64,000 nt of DNA from CAVSRC01 sp963830205 (GTDB lineage Bacteria; Pseudomonadota; Alphaproteobacteria; Rhizobiales; Kaistiaceae). The translations under genes and the position numbers were made by a program. The DNA is taken from positions 1 through 64,000 of the forward strand of contig CAWHLP010000034.1 in NCBI GenBank assembly GCA_963830205.1, read 5' to 3'. The notes beneath the pieces are model-generated. The model made no database searches, was not told where the DNA came from, and saw nothing but the letters and a program-made list of their open reading frames with translations. Shown one piece after another: positions 19,888-28,696 of the stretch. Position 1 is the stretch's first letter. Every line of letters begins with the position of its first letter.

Positions 19888-20841
19888 GTGAAGATCGCGG
19901 TGATGGGCGCCGGCGGCATCGGCGGCTATGTCGGTGGCCGCCTGGCGGAAGCCGGTGAAGACGTGTGCCTGATCGCGCGCGGCGCGCATCTCGCCGCGCT
20001 CAAGGCAAACGGCCTTCGCATCGAGAGCCCGCACGGCAATGCCGCCCTGCCCGCGGTGCGCGCCGTCGCCGACCCCGCCGAGGTCGGCCCCGTCGATCTG
20101 GTGCTGTTCGCGGTCAAGCTCACCGACGCCGATGCGGCAGCCCGGTCGCTGGCTCCGATCGTAGCGCCGCACACCCGCATCGTCACATTGCAGAACGGCA
20201 TCGACGGCAAGGACATCGTCAGCCGCCATATCGACCCGGCGCAAGTGGCCGCCGGCGTCATCTACCTCGCCGCCTACATCAAGGCGCCCGGCGTCATCAT
20301 CAATCCCGGCGGCGTGCACCGCATGGTCATCGACCGGATGGGCGAGGATGCGGTGATGGCGGCGTTCTTCGCCGCCTGCGGACGGGCGATCGGCATCGAG
20401 GCGCTGCCCACCGACACCATCCAGCACATGCTGTGGGAGAAGTTCATCGTGATGACGGCGTTCTCCGGCGCCACCTGCATCACGCGCCTGCCGATCGGCG
20501 CTGCGCGCCAGCATGCCGAGACGATGGACTTCCTGCGCCAGCTCGCTGACGAGACAATCGCCGTCGGGCGGGCCATGGGGCAGGTCTTCGACAATGGCCA
20601 CGCCGACCGCGTGATCGCCCTGTCGCTGAACCAGCCCTACGAGCAGAAGGCTTCGATGCTGGTCGACCTGGAAGCCGGCCGGCCGCTCGAACTGCCGTGG
20701 CTGCAGGGCAAGGTGGTCGAACTGGGGGCCCGCTTCGGCATCCCGACGCCGGCAAGCTCGGCTGTCGTGGCGGCGCTGGCGCCCTTTGTCGACGGTGCGC
20801 CGAACCTTGAACGCAAGCTGGAGGCGAGAGCCCGCACATGA
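19888..20841 (+). CDS. 2-dehydropantoate 2-reductase-like protein
   Basis: A 317-aa NAD(P)-dependent reductase of the ketopantoate reductase (PanE) family. The Rossmann motif VMGAGGIGGYVGGRLAEAG is at the N-terminus; HMLWEKFIVMTAFSGATCI has the family's Lys, and QPYEQKASMLVDLEAGRPLE is the C-terminal substrate-binding block. The GTG at 19888 is chosen because GGAAGGAG lies 9-10 bp upstream. The coupling to an MFS transporter suggests it may act on another 2-oxo or 3-hydroxy acid rather than in pantothenate synthesis. Confidence 0.85.
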   Translation: MKIAVMGAGGIGGYVGGRLAEAGEDVCLIARGAHLAALKANGLRIESPHGNAALPAVRAVADPAEVGPVDLVLFAVKLTDADAAARSLAPIVAPHTRIVTLQNGIDGKDIVSRHIDPAQVAAGVIYLAAYIKAPGVIINPGGVHRMVIDRMGEDAVMAAFFAACGRAIGIEALPTDTIQHMLWEKFIVMTAFSGATCITRLPIGAARQHAETMDFLRQLADETIAVGRAMGQVFDNGHADRVIALSLNQPYEQKASMLVDLEAGRPLELPWLQGKVVELGARFGIPTPASSAVVAALAPFVDGAPNLERKLEARART

Positions 20842-22073
20842 CAGGCGAACAGACGAGGGCCACGCACGGCCTGCTGCAGTCTATTCCCGTGGTGATCGCC
20901 GCCGGCTGCATCATCTCGGCGGTCGGCTTCGGCCCGCGCTCGACCATGGGCTTCTTCCTGACGCCGATCACCAACGACTATGGCTGGGGGCGCGAGGTGT
21001 TCGCGCTCGCCATCGCCATCCAGAACCTCATCTGGGGCATCGGCCAGCCCTTCGTCGGCATGCTCGCCGATCGCTACGGCACGGCGCGGGTGCTGTCGGG
21101 CGGCGCGCTCATCTATGCGCTCGGCCTGGCGCTGATGGCACATAGCGGCACACCGGTGGCGCTGCAGTTGACCGCCGGCGTTCTCATCGGCCTCGGCATC
21201 TCCGGCTCCGCCTTCCTGCTGGTGATGGCGGCCTTCGCGCGGCTGCTGCCGCCCTCCATGCGCACGCTCGGCTTCGGCCTCGGCACGGCGGCCGGCTCGG
21301 TCGGCCAGTTCATCTTCGCGCCGCTCGGCCAGGGCTTCATTTCCGCCTATGGCTGGCAGACCGCGCTCACCCTCATGGCCGGCATCGTTCTTGTCGTCCC
21401 GGTGCTCGCCTTCGTCATGCGCGGCAGGCCGGCGGCCGTGCCCGTCCGCCACGGCGAGGCCGACCAGACGATCGTGGCCGCGCTCAAGGAAGCCTTCAGC
21501 CACGGCTCCTACCGGCTCTTGGTCGCCGGCTTCTTCGTCTGCGGCTTCCAGCTCGCCTTCATCACCGTCCACCTGCCGCCCTATCTCATCGATATCGGCA
21601 TCCCGGCGATGTACGGCGCCTATGCGATCGGCCTCATCGGCCTGTTCAACATCATGGGCTCGATCGCCTCGGGCGTGCTCTCCGGGCGCATGGCGCGGCG
21701 CGTCATTCTGGTCTGGCTCTACATCGCCCGTTCGGTGCTGATCGCCGTCTTCATCCTGCTGCCGCCGAGCATCCCCTCGACGCTCATCTTCGCGGCGCTG
21801 ATCGGCTTCCTGTGGCTGTCGACCGTGCCGCCGACGCAGCAGATCGTCGCCGTCATGTTCGGCACACGCTACATGGCGACGCTGTTCGGCTTCGTCTTCT
21901 TCTCCCACCAGGTCGGCTCGTTCCTCGGCGTCTGGCTCGGCGGCTATCTCTACGACACGACGGGCTCCTATACGGTCGTGTGGTGGCTGTGCGTGGCACT
22001 GGGCGTGTTCGCGGCCATCGTCCATTGGCCGATCGTCGAGCGCGCGGTCGAGCGGCCGGCCATGGTCGGCTGA
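20838..22073 (+). CDS. MFS transporter, probably for an organic acid
   Basis: A 411-aa major facilitator protein with about 12 hydrophobic helices. The helix 2-3 loop has the MFS signature GMLADRYGTARVLSGG. The overall pattern (GPRSTMGFFLTPITNDYGWGREVFALAIAIQNLIWG) is typical of monocarboxylate or oxalate/formate-type carriers. It overlaps the preceding reductase by ATGA, so transport and reduction of one substrate are plausibly coupled. Confidence 0.87.
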   Translation: MTGEQTRATHGLLQSIPVVIAAGCIISAVGFGPRSTMGFFLTPITNDYGWGREVFALAIAIQNLIWGIGQPFVGMLADRYGTARVLSGGALIYALGLALMAHSGTPVALQLTAGVLIGLGISGSAFLLVMAAFARLLPPSMRTLGFGLGTAAGSVGQFIFAPLGQGFISAYGWQTALTLMAGIVLVVPVLAFVMRGRPAAVPVRHGEADQTIVAALKEAFSHGSYRLLVAGFFVCGFQLAFITVHLPPYLIDIGIPAMYGAYAIGLIGLFNIMGSIASGVLSGRMARRVILVWLYIARSVLIAVFILLPPSIPSTLIFAALIGFLWLSTVPPTQQIVAVMFGTRYMATLFGFVFFSHQVGSFLGVWLGGYLYDTTGSYTVVWWLCVALGVFAAIVHWPIVERAVERPAMVG

Positions 22074-22141
22074 ACCGCCCTCGCCTTTCCGGACGGCATG
22101 CGCTTATGGTGCGGCCAGCAAGGATGACGAGGAGGACTGTC

Positions 22142-23134
22142 GTGGACCGCTTCAAGGCGCTGCTGATCACCCGCGACGAGGCGACCAAGGCCCAGTCGGT
22201 CGGCGTGAGCGAACTCGGCCTCGCCGACCTCATGCCGGGCGATGTCGACGTGCGCGTCGCCCATTCGACGGTGAACTACAAGGACGGCCTGGCGATCACC
22301 GGCAAGCTGCCGGTCGTGCGGCGCTTTCCCATGATCCCCGGCATCGATTTCGCCGGCACGGTGACCGCCTCCTCCCACGACGGCATCAGGGCAGGCGACA
22401 AGGTCGTGCTCAACGGCTGGGGCGTCGGCGAGGTCCATTATGGCGGCTACAGCCAGATGGCGCGGGTCTCCGGCGACTGGCTGATCCCGCTGCCCGAGGG
22501 CCTGAGTGGCGCCGAAGCGATGGCGATCGGCACCGCCGGCTACACCGCCATGCTCGCTGTCATCGCGCTGGAGAAGCATGGCGTGACGCCCGAGGCCGGC
22601 CCGGTGGTGGTGACGGGGGCTGCCGGCGGCGTCGGTTCGGTCGCCGTCGCGCTGCTGGCCAGCGCCGGCTACACCGTCCATGCGGTCACCGGCCGGCCGG
22701 ACAAGGCGGATTACCTCACGGATCTCGGCGCCAGCGAGATCGTCTCCCGCGACGAGCTGACCGGAACGCCCAAGCTGCTTGCCAGGGAGCGCTGGGCGGC
22801 CGGCATCGACAGCGTCGGCGGCACGATCCTCGCCAACGTCCTCTCTATGACCAGATCGGGCGGCGCCATCGCCGCCTGCGGCAATGCCGCCGGCATGGAG
22901 CTCGCGACTTCGGTGGCGCCGTTCATCCTACGCGGCGTGTCGCTGCTCGGCATCAATTCGGTCTATGTCCCCAAGCCGCTGCGCATCGCGGCCTGGGGCC
23001 GTCTGGCGAGCGATCTCGACCGCGGCAAGCTCAGGGCGTTGACCACGACCATCGGCTTCGACGACATCATCGCCGCAGCGCACGACATCGCCGAGGGCAA
23101 GGTGCGCGGCCGCCTCGTGGTCGATATCGATTGA
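22142..23134 (+). CDS. acuI: Acryloyl-CoA reductase-like oxidoreductase (AcuI/YhdH)
   Basis: A 330-aa zinc-free medium-chain dehydrogenase/reductase. NSTVNYKDGLA-like sequence (HSTVNYKDGLAITGK), IPGIDFAGTVTAS, NGWGVGEVHYGGYSQMARV and the NADPH motif VTGAAGGVGSVAVALLA mark the AcuI/YhdH family, which reduces acryloyl-CoA to propionyl-CoA. The start is a GTG at 22142 behind GGAGGA. An ATG-initiated longer frame overlaps the transporter and is rejected. The role in acrylate or DMSP metabolism is family-based. Confidence 0.85.
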   Translation: MDRFKALLITRDEATKAQSVGVSELGLADLMPGDVDVRVAHSTVNYKDGLAITGKLPVVRRFPMIPGIDFAGTVTASSHDGIRAGDKVVLNGWGVGEVHYGGYSQMARVSGDWLIPLPEGLSGAEAMAIGTAGYTAMLAVIALEKHGVTPEAGPVVVTGAAGGVGSVAVALLASAGYTVHAVTGRPDKADYLTDLGASEIVSRDELTGTPKLLARERWAAGIDSVGGTILANVLSMTRSGGAIAACGNAAGMELATSVAPFILRGVSLLGINSVYVPKPLRIAAWGRLASDLDRGKLRALTTTIGFDDIIAAAHDIAEGKVRGRLVVDID

Positions 23135-23141
23135 CACCACG

Positions 23142-23220
23142 CCCGTAGCCCGGATGGAGCGCAAGCGCAATCCGGGGCTGCCGACCCCGCAATCCGCTTC
23201 GCTCCTTGCGGGCTACCGGG
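23142..23220. repeat. GTAGCCCGGATG-type palindromic repeat
   Basis: GTAGCCCG at 23144 pairs with CGGGCTAC at 23209-23216; inside, CGCAAGCG and GCTTCGCTCC-like words form further stems. It is a well-known kind of intergenic repeat in proteobacteria. Being just after acuI it may also act as a terminator. Confidence 0.65.
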
Positions 23221-23226
23221 TGGCGC

Positions 23227-23388
23227 CTAGCCCGGCCCGCCGTGCATGAGGCCCGGCCACATGCCGAAGACGCCTATCAGGATGAGGTAGATCGCGACGA
23301 TGTAGTTGAGCAGCCGCGGCACGATCAGGATGAGGATGCCGGCAATCAGTGCGACCAGCGGCTGTATGGCGAGAGCGCCCATATACAT
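23227..23388 (-). CDS. DUF3096-like small membrane protein
   Basis: A 53-aa protein of two hydrophobic helices around PRLLNYIVAIYLILIGVFGM, the hallmark of the DUF3096 family; the first helix is QPLVALIAGILILIVP. The ATG at 23388 has AAGGAGG 8 bp upstream on the minus strand; a second ATG lies two codons on. The function of the family is unknown. Confidence 0.8.
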   Translation of the reverse strand: MYMGALAIQPLVALIAGILILIVPRLLNYIVAIYLILIGVFGMWPGLMHGGPG

Positions 23389-23488
23389 CAGGTGAGCCTC
23401 CTTGTTGGCATTGCATGGATCAACAAGGCACGTGCTCTCGCTCCGGCATTTGTCAAGCCGGACGATGACCGCTGGTTCCCGATGCCAG

Positions 23489-23637
23489 CTCACGCGCCCC
23501 CTCACCCGCTCGCTTCGCTCGCGACCTCTCCCCAACGGGGCGAGGTGGAGCCCTGCCGAAGGGCGTCCGAATTCGTCCCCTCTCCCCAGCGGGGAGAGGG
23601 ACAGGGTGAGGGGGTGCCGAGCTATCCGGAAGGATGA
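23489..23637. repeat. CCCTCACCC / GGGTGAGGG palindromic repeat cluster
   Basis: Contains CCCCCTCACCCGCTCGCTTC, CTCTCCCCAACGGGG, CCTCTCCCCAGCGGGGAGAG and GGTGAGGGGGTGCC followed by GAGCTATCCGGA. The same words, in the same arrangement, recur at 46605-46800 and 48405-48527. Confidence 0.75.
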
Positions 23638-23664
23638 GCGCGCGGACGCTGCCTTAAGCTAGGC

Positions 23665-25840
23665 TCACCCCCCGACGCGCGAGAAGTCGGCAACGGCGAG
23701 CGTCGCCTGGCGCAGGCGGTCGAGCAGCTTCAGGCGATTGGTGCGCAGCTTGGGGTCGTCGGCGTTGACCATGACCTTGTCGAAGAAGGCGTCGACTGCG
23801 GGGCGCAGGCGCGCCAGCGCCGCCATCGCCGCCTGGAAGTCCTCGATCTCGATGGCCGCCCTGGCCTCGCTGCCCGACGAGGCGATCGCCTCGAACAGCG
23901 CCCGCTCCTCCGGCTCGACGACAAGCTGCGCATCGACGGAGCCTGAGTAGCGCTCGCCCGATTTCCTCTCCTCGTCGCGCAGGATGTTGGCGGCGCGGCG
24001 ATAGCCGGCGAGCAGGTTGGCGCCGTCGTCCGTGTCGAGGAAGGCGGCGAGCGCATCGATGCGGCGCACGATCATCACCAGGTCGTCCTGGTCGCCGAGG
24101 GCAAACACGGCATCGACCAGATCGTGGCGGGCGCCCTGCTCACGCAACTGGACCTTGAGGCGGTCGGCAAAGAAGGCGAGCAGGTCGGTGAGCACTTCCT
24201 CGCGCACGAAGAACTGCTTGGCCTCGCTGCCCTCCGGCGCCGTGGCGCGGATCGATGCGGCGACCGTATCGGCGTGCTCGGCAAACACGTGCAGCAGGCG
24301 CAGGCGGATGCCGTGCTGGAGGATCAGGCTGATGACGCCGAGCGCGGCGCGGCGGAGCGCATAGGGGTCCTTGGAGCCGGTCGGCTTCTCGTTGACCGCC
24401 CAGAAGCCAACCAGCGTATCGAGCTTGTCGGCGAGCGCGATGGTGATGGCGACCGGATCGGTGGGCACGCGGTCGGACGGCCCGACCGGTCGATAATGGT
24501 CCTCGATGGCCGTGGCCACCGACATGTCCTCGCCGGCCGCGGCGGCGTAATAGCGCCCCATCAGGCCCTGCAGTTCCGGGAATTCGCCGACCATCTCGGT
24601 GACCAGATCGGCCTTGGCGAGCATGGCGGCGCGCTCGGCGAGGTTGCCGTCGGCCGGCACCAGGGGCGCGATCTCGCGCGCCAGCCGCTTGAGCCGCTTG
24701 ATGCGGGCGCCCTGGGTGCCGAGCTTCTCGTGGAAGACGATGGCATCGAGCTTGGGCAGGCGCTGTTCGAGCGGGACCTTGAGGTCGGTCTCCCAGAAAT
24801 AGCGGGCGTCGGCCAGGCGCGCGCGGATGACGCGCTCGTTGCCGGCGATGATCGCCTTGCCGCCGTCGCTGGCGGCGATGTTGGCGACCAGGATGAAGCG
24901 GTTGGCGAGTATCACCTGCGGCTTGACCATGCGTTCGGGCATCCCGTCCCGGCGTACGCTGCGGTTGAGCACGAAGCACTTCTGGTTGGCGCGGATGGTG
25001 GTGCGGATGACCTCGGGCGGAATTTCCAGGAACGCCGCGTCGAAGGTGCCGACATGGACGACGGGCCATTCGACCAGCCCGGCGACTTCTTCGAGCAGCC
25101 CGTCGTCCTCGAAGAGTTCGAGGCCGAGCGCCAGCGCCTGGTTGCGCGCATCGGCGAGGATCATCTCTCTGCGCCGGTCGGCGTCGAGGATGACCTTGGC
25201 GCGCTCCAGCTTGGTCACATAGTCGTCGAAGCGGCGCACCGTGATCGGCTCCGGCGCCATGAAGCGATGGCCATAGGTGGTGTCGCCGGACTTGAGCCCG
25301 CCGATGGCGAAGGGCACGATCTCGGTGTCCGAGGTCTCCGGGCCGAAGACGCACAGGATGGAATGCAGCGGTCGCACCCAGGTCAGGCTGCCGGCAATGG
25401 CCGAGCTGTCGCCCCAGCGCATGGACTTCGGCCAGGGGAAGGACTTGACGATGCCGGGCATGAATTCGGCGATGACCTTGGGCGCTGGGCGGCCGGGCTT
25501 CTCGATCACCGCGACATAGAAGTCGCCCTTCTTGTCCGGCTGCACCGTCGCCTGCTCGATCGACGCGAGGCCCGCCCCCTTGAGGAAGCCTTCGATGGCC
25601 TTGTCGGGGGCGCCGACGCGCGGACCTTTGCGCTCCTCGCGCTGGTCGGGCGAGCGGGCCGGCAGGCCGTGGACGGTGAGCGCCAGCCGGCGCGGCGTGG
25701 CGAAGGCCTTCGCCCCCTCGTAGGTCAGGCCGGCATTGACCAGCGCGTCGGTGACCAGCTTGCGCAGGTCCTCGGCCGCCTTGCGCTGCATGCGCGCCGG
25801 GAATTTCTTCGGAGAAAAGCTCAAGGAGGAGGTCAGGCAT
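23665..25840 (-). CDS. glyS: Glycyl-tRNA synthetase beta subunit, frameshifted at codon 14
   Basis: Beta subunit of the alpha2-beta2 glycyl-tRNA synthetase. The natural N-terminus MPDLLLELFSEEIP begins at 25840, but the family continuation ARMQRKAAEDLRKLV is in another frame. One base too many in the GGG at 25799-25801 (plus strand) explains this, and the span length is one more than a multiple of three. Repaired length is 724 aa, normal for the family. An uninterrupted frame from the ATG at 25848 gives a non-homologous first 20 residues and is probably an artefact. RAKVILDADRRRE and the C-terminal anticodon-binding region are intact. An essential enzyme, so sequence error is likelier than a true mutation. 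Confidence 0.93.
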
Positions 25841-25979
25841 GGGTGCATTCGCGAACGAGGAGTTGCGCGTTTGTTAGTCGAACGTGGTTGCGAAGTCCAC
25901 GCAGCGCGGTCGCCGTTGATATTTAGGGAATTTAGTTATATAGCTAGATACTGTAGATTGACCCGAAGGAGACGCTGCA

Positions 25980-26618
25980 ATGGCGCAATTCGTTTCGCAC
26001 CCCCCGCAGGTCATCGCGAATATCCGCCGCTTCGCCGACGAACTTCCCGGAAACCCGGCCTTGCAGGCGAACCTCGGCTACGTCCAGTCATGGTACGCGC
26101 TTCGCATCGAAGGTGATCGGTGGGTCTTTGCGCCGTCGAAATTCGTCGCTTATCGCGACAACACGGCAAAGCGATTCCTGGAGACCTTCAGGAAGAGGCC
26201 GGATGGCGGACGTCCAGAACAGATACTGCGCACCATGTTCGACGAGATCGATCCGGAGAGCGGCCTGGGGCGCCAGCTGATGGATGAACTGCATGATTAT
26301 GTCGGGGGGTTTGACCGCACGCCGCGGCGGCGCGTGCGCATCTCCATCGTCTCGGAAGAGGCAGGCGACAGCCCCGCACCCGTGCTGTCGGACCGTGCCC
26401 TCCTGTCGCGCATCACGACGATCGCCGAGGTCTGCGGTGGGCGGCCGTGCATCAAGGGCACGCGCATGCGCGTGTCGGACATCGTCGACATGCTCGCTGC
26501 CGGCGCGACCCGCGGCGAGATCCTCGAGGACTTCCCCTACCTTACGGAAGAAGACTTGTCCGCCGCCCTCGCCTATGCCGCCCGCGCGACCGACCACCGC
26601 GTCGTTCGCGCCGCCTGA
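25980..26618 (+). CDS. DUF433 antitoxin-like protein with an extra N-terminal domain
   Basis: A 212-aa protein. The C-terminal 75 residues are a DUF433 (VapB-type) domain: CGGRPCIKGTRMRVSDIVDM and GEILEDFPYLTEEDLSAALA, a helix-turn-helix-like fold used by antitoxins. The first ~115 residues (QVIANIRRFADELPGNPAL, VQSWYALRIEGDRWVFAPSK, KFVAYRDNTAKRFLETFR) are not part of typical DUF433 proteins and I cannot assign them. A linker DRTPRRRVRISIVSEEA joins the halves. It is followed after 6 bp by a DUF5615 PIN-like gene, the usual partner. The pair is inserted between glyQ and glyS on the opposite strand. Confidence 0.82.
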   Translation: MAQFVSHPPQVIANIRRFADELPGNPALQANLGYVQSWYALRIEGDRWVFAPSKFVAYRDNTAKRFLETFRKRPDGGRPEQILRTMFDEIDPESGLGRQLMDELHDYVGGFDRTPRRRVRISIVSEEAGDSPAPVLSDRALLSRITTIAEVCGGRPCIKGTRMRVSDIVDMLAAGATRGEILEDFPYLTEEDLSAALAYAARATDHRVVRAA

Positions 26619-26624
26619 ACCGCC

Positions 26625-26954
26625 GTGCGCTTCCTCATCGACGCGCAACTGCCGCCGTCGCTCGCCGATCGCCTGCGCGATGCCGGGCACGAGGCCGAGC
26701 ACGTCAACCTGATCGGCCTCGGAGCGGCGAGCGACCGGCGCATCTGGACCTACGCCGGATCAAGGCACGCCGTGATCCTCACCAAGGACCAGGACTTCGC
26801 CGATCTCGCCCGCAGCGACCGACGGGGAGCCGCCGTAGTCTGGATCAGGCTCGGCAACACGACGAGCAAGGCGCTGTGGCGGGCGCTCGAACCGGTTCTA
26901 CCCGAAATCCTCGATGGTCTCGAACGTGGCGAGAGGCTGATCGAGGTCGCCTGA
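26625..26954 (+). CDS. DUF5615 PIN-like toxin
   Basis: A 109-aa protein of the DUF5615 (Mut7-C-like PIN) family. It shows acidic residues placed as in PIN ribonucleases: Asp in MRFLIDAQLPP, Glu in GHEAEHV, and Asp in ILTKDQDFADLA. It starts at GTG 6 bp after the DUF433 gene. Such DUF433-DUF5615 pairs are predicted type II toxin-antitoxin modules in which the PIN-like protein cleaves RNA; activity here is inferred. Confidence 0.85.
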   Translation: MRFLIDAQLPPSLADRLRDAGHEAEHVNLIGLGAASDRRIWTYAGSRHAVILTKDQDFADLARSDRRGAAVVWIRLGNTTSKALWRALEPVLPEILDGLERGERLIEVA

Positions 26955-26979
26955 GGTGCGTCTGACCGCGACCAATTGC

Positions 26980-27468
26980 CTACGCTGCGAAATCAGCGCC
27001 GACGCCGATATCGTAGTCACGCACGGCGAATACGACCCGCTCTGGCGTGACTTCGTATGGCACCAGGGACAGCATCGCGTCGGCACGGGACTCGGCGGCA
27101 CGGAACAGCGTCGCAAGGACATTGCCCCATGGGTCGTCGAGGACACGGTGGAGGAAGCACACCGGCTTCTTCTGGTCGAGGGTGAGCCAGCCGATCGACC
27201 ACGGCACCGGCAGCGGCGCGCCGGCGCCGCGCTCGAGATAGAGCTTAAGTTCGCCGAGTTGCGCGTCAAAAGGCTGGAACAGCCCATGCAGCATGTCGTC
27301 GTCGATATCGCTCAGCGTCAGTGGCACGTCGAGACGCAACATCGGCTGAACGAAATCGCCGGTCGAACGCCACATGCGCGCCTTCCAGCCGGCAGGGCGC
27401 AGCCCCAGCCGGTGGGAACGCTCGGGCGGCGGTGCATCGGCCGATCGCCAGACGTCGCTGGCGCTCAC
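26980..27468 (-). CDS. Unknown 162-aa protein overlapping glyQ
   Basis: A soluble protein starting with GTG at 27468, overlapping the glyQ TGA by 4 bp (GTGA), so it is tied to glyQ translation. Stretches include FVQPMLRLDVPLTLSDIDDD, LGELKLYLERGAG, PVPWSIGWLTLDQKKPVCFL and VVFAVRDYDIGVGAD. I do not recognise the family; the strand-rich pattern is not membrane-like. The open frame continues upstream through glyQ, but only the part after glyQ is coding. It lies in the glyQ-X-glyS order with the toxin-antitoxin pair between it and glyS. Confidence 0.65.
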   Translation of the reverse strand: MSASDVWRSADAPPPERSHRLGLRPAGWKARMWRSTGDFVQPMLRLDVPLTLSDIDDDMLHGLFQPFDAQLGELKLYLERGAGAPLPVPWSIGWLTLDQKKPVCFLHRVLDDPWGNVLATLFRAAESRADAMLSLVPYEVTPERVVFAVRDYDIGVGADFAA

Positions 27469-28385
27469 GCCCCGCCTCCCGCCGTCTGCAGCCAGGCGGC
27501 GCCGCAGGCCTTGGCGAGTTCGCGGACGCGCAGGATGTAGCTCTGCCGCTCGGTCACCGAGATGACGCCGCGGGCGTCGAGCAGGTTGAAGGCATGGCTC
27601 GCCTTGATGCATTGGTCGTAGGCGGGCAGCGCCATCAGATGCCGGCCGTCGCCCTGGCCGTCGGCGAGGTATTTCCGGCAGGCGGCCTCGGCCATGCGGA
27701 ACTGTTCGAACAGCATGTCGGTGTCGGCGAACTCGAAATTGTGCCGGGAGAATTCCTGCTCGGCTTGCAGGAAGATGTCGCCGTAGGTGACCTTGTCGTT
27801 GTCGCGGCCGTTGAAGTTCAGATCGTAGACGTTGTCGACGCCCTGGATGTACATGGCGAGCCGTTCGAGCCCGTAGGTGAGCTCGCCGGAGACGGGCGCG
27901 CATTCGAAGCCGGCGACCTGCTGGAAGTAGGTGAACTGCGACACTTCCATGCCGTCGCACCAGCACTCCCAGCCGAGCCCCCAGGCGCCCAGCGTCGGGC
28001 TCTCCCAGTCGTCCTCGACGAAGCGCACGTCGTGCTCCGCCATGTCGAGGCCGATCGCCTGGAGCGACTTGAGGTAGAGGTCCTGGAGGTTGTCCGGCGA
28101 CGGCTTGAGGATGACCTGGAACTGATAATAGTGCTGCAGCCGGTTGGGGTTCTCGCCATAGCGGCCGTCCTTGGGCCGGCGCGAGGGCTGCACATAGGCC
28201 GCCTTCCACGGCTTGGGGCCGAGCGAGCGCAGCGTCGTCGCCGGGTGGAAGGTGCCGGCGCCGACCTCCATGTCGTAGGGCTGGAGGATGGCGCAGCCAT
28301 AGTCCGCCCAGTAGCGCTGGAGCGTCAGGATGAGGCCCTGGAACGAGCGTTCCGGGCGCATGTGGGCGGGCAGGTCTTCGGTCAC
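27465..28385 (-). CDS. glyQ: Glycyl-tRNA synthetase alpha subunit
   Basis: A 306-aa class II synthetase subunit that activates glycine and forms the alpha2-beta2 enzyme with GlyS. It begins RSFQGLILTLQRYWADYGC and contains QPYDMEVGAGTFHPATTLR, YVQPSRRPKDGRYGENPNR and DDWESPTLGAWGLGWECWCD, all hallmark blocks. Full-length and intact. Separated from glyS by the 162-aa gene and the inserted toxin-antitoxin pair. Confidence 0.98.
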   Translation of the reverse strand: MTEDLPAHMRPERSFQGLILTLQRYWADYGCAILQPYDMEVGAGTFHPATTLRSLGPKPWKAAYVQPSRRPKDGRYGENPNRLQHYYQFQVILKPSPDNLQDLYLKSLQAIGLDMAEHDVRFVEDDWESPTLGAWGLGWECWCDGMEVSQFTYFQQVAGFECAPVSGELTYGLERLAMYIQGVDNVYDLNFNGRDNDKVTYGDIFLQAEQEFSRHNFEFADTDMLFEQFRMAEAACRKYLADGQGDGRHLMALPAYDQCIKASHAFNLLDARGVISVTERQSYILRVRELAKACGAAWLQTAGGGA

Positions 28386-28489
28386 GGGCGGCGGTCCTGA
28401 AACGACATGAAGCCGCCACGGGCGGCGCGTCTCCTTTTAATCGGCGCGCCCCAAGGGTCAAGGAGGCGCGGGGTCAAGCGAGGGCAGGG

Positions 28490-28687
28490 TCACCCCTTGG
28501 GCGGGCGATAGACGCCGGTCACCGGGTCCTTCTCCAGGGTGAGCTGGCCCGGCGCCGGTTCCGGCTCCTGCGCGCGCTTGCGCTCGCTGCGGAAGCGCGC
28601 CTTCACCTGCGCGATCCGCCGCCGCACCCGCCACCAGGCGTAGACGACGATGATAAAGAGGATCGCAATGAGTTCGAGACGGCTCAT
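28490..28687 (-). CDS. Small membrane protein, unknown function
   Basis: A 65-aa protein with one N-terminal membrane helix (LELIAILFIIVVYAWW, residues 4-19) and a basic cytoplasmic tail (RRRIAQVKARFRSERKRA), ending DPVTGVYRPPKG. It follows the S49 peptidase by 9 bp on the same strand and may be its partner. Family unknown to me. Confidence 0.7.
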   Translation of the reverse strand: MSRLELIAILFIIVVYAWWRVRRRIAQVKARFRSERKRAQEPEPAPGQLTLEKDPVTGVYRPPKG

Positions 28688-28696
28688 GGGTCGGTC

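Noticed and set aside
25789..25848. Alternative glyS start at 25848 giving one unbroken 727-aa frame
   Set aside because: The first 20 residues it adds have no family similarity, while the 25840 start gives the conserved N-terminus up to the frame break.
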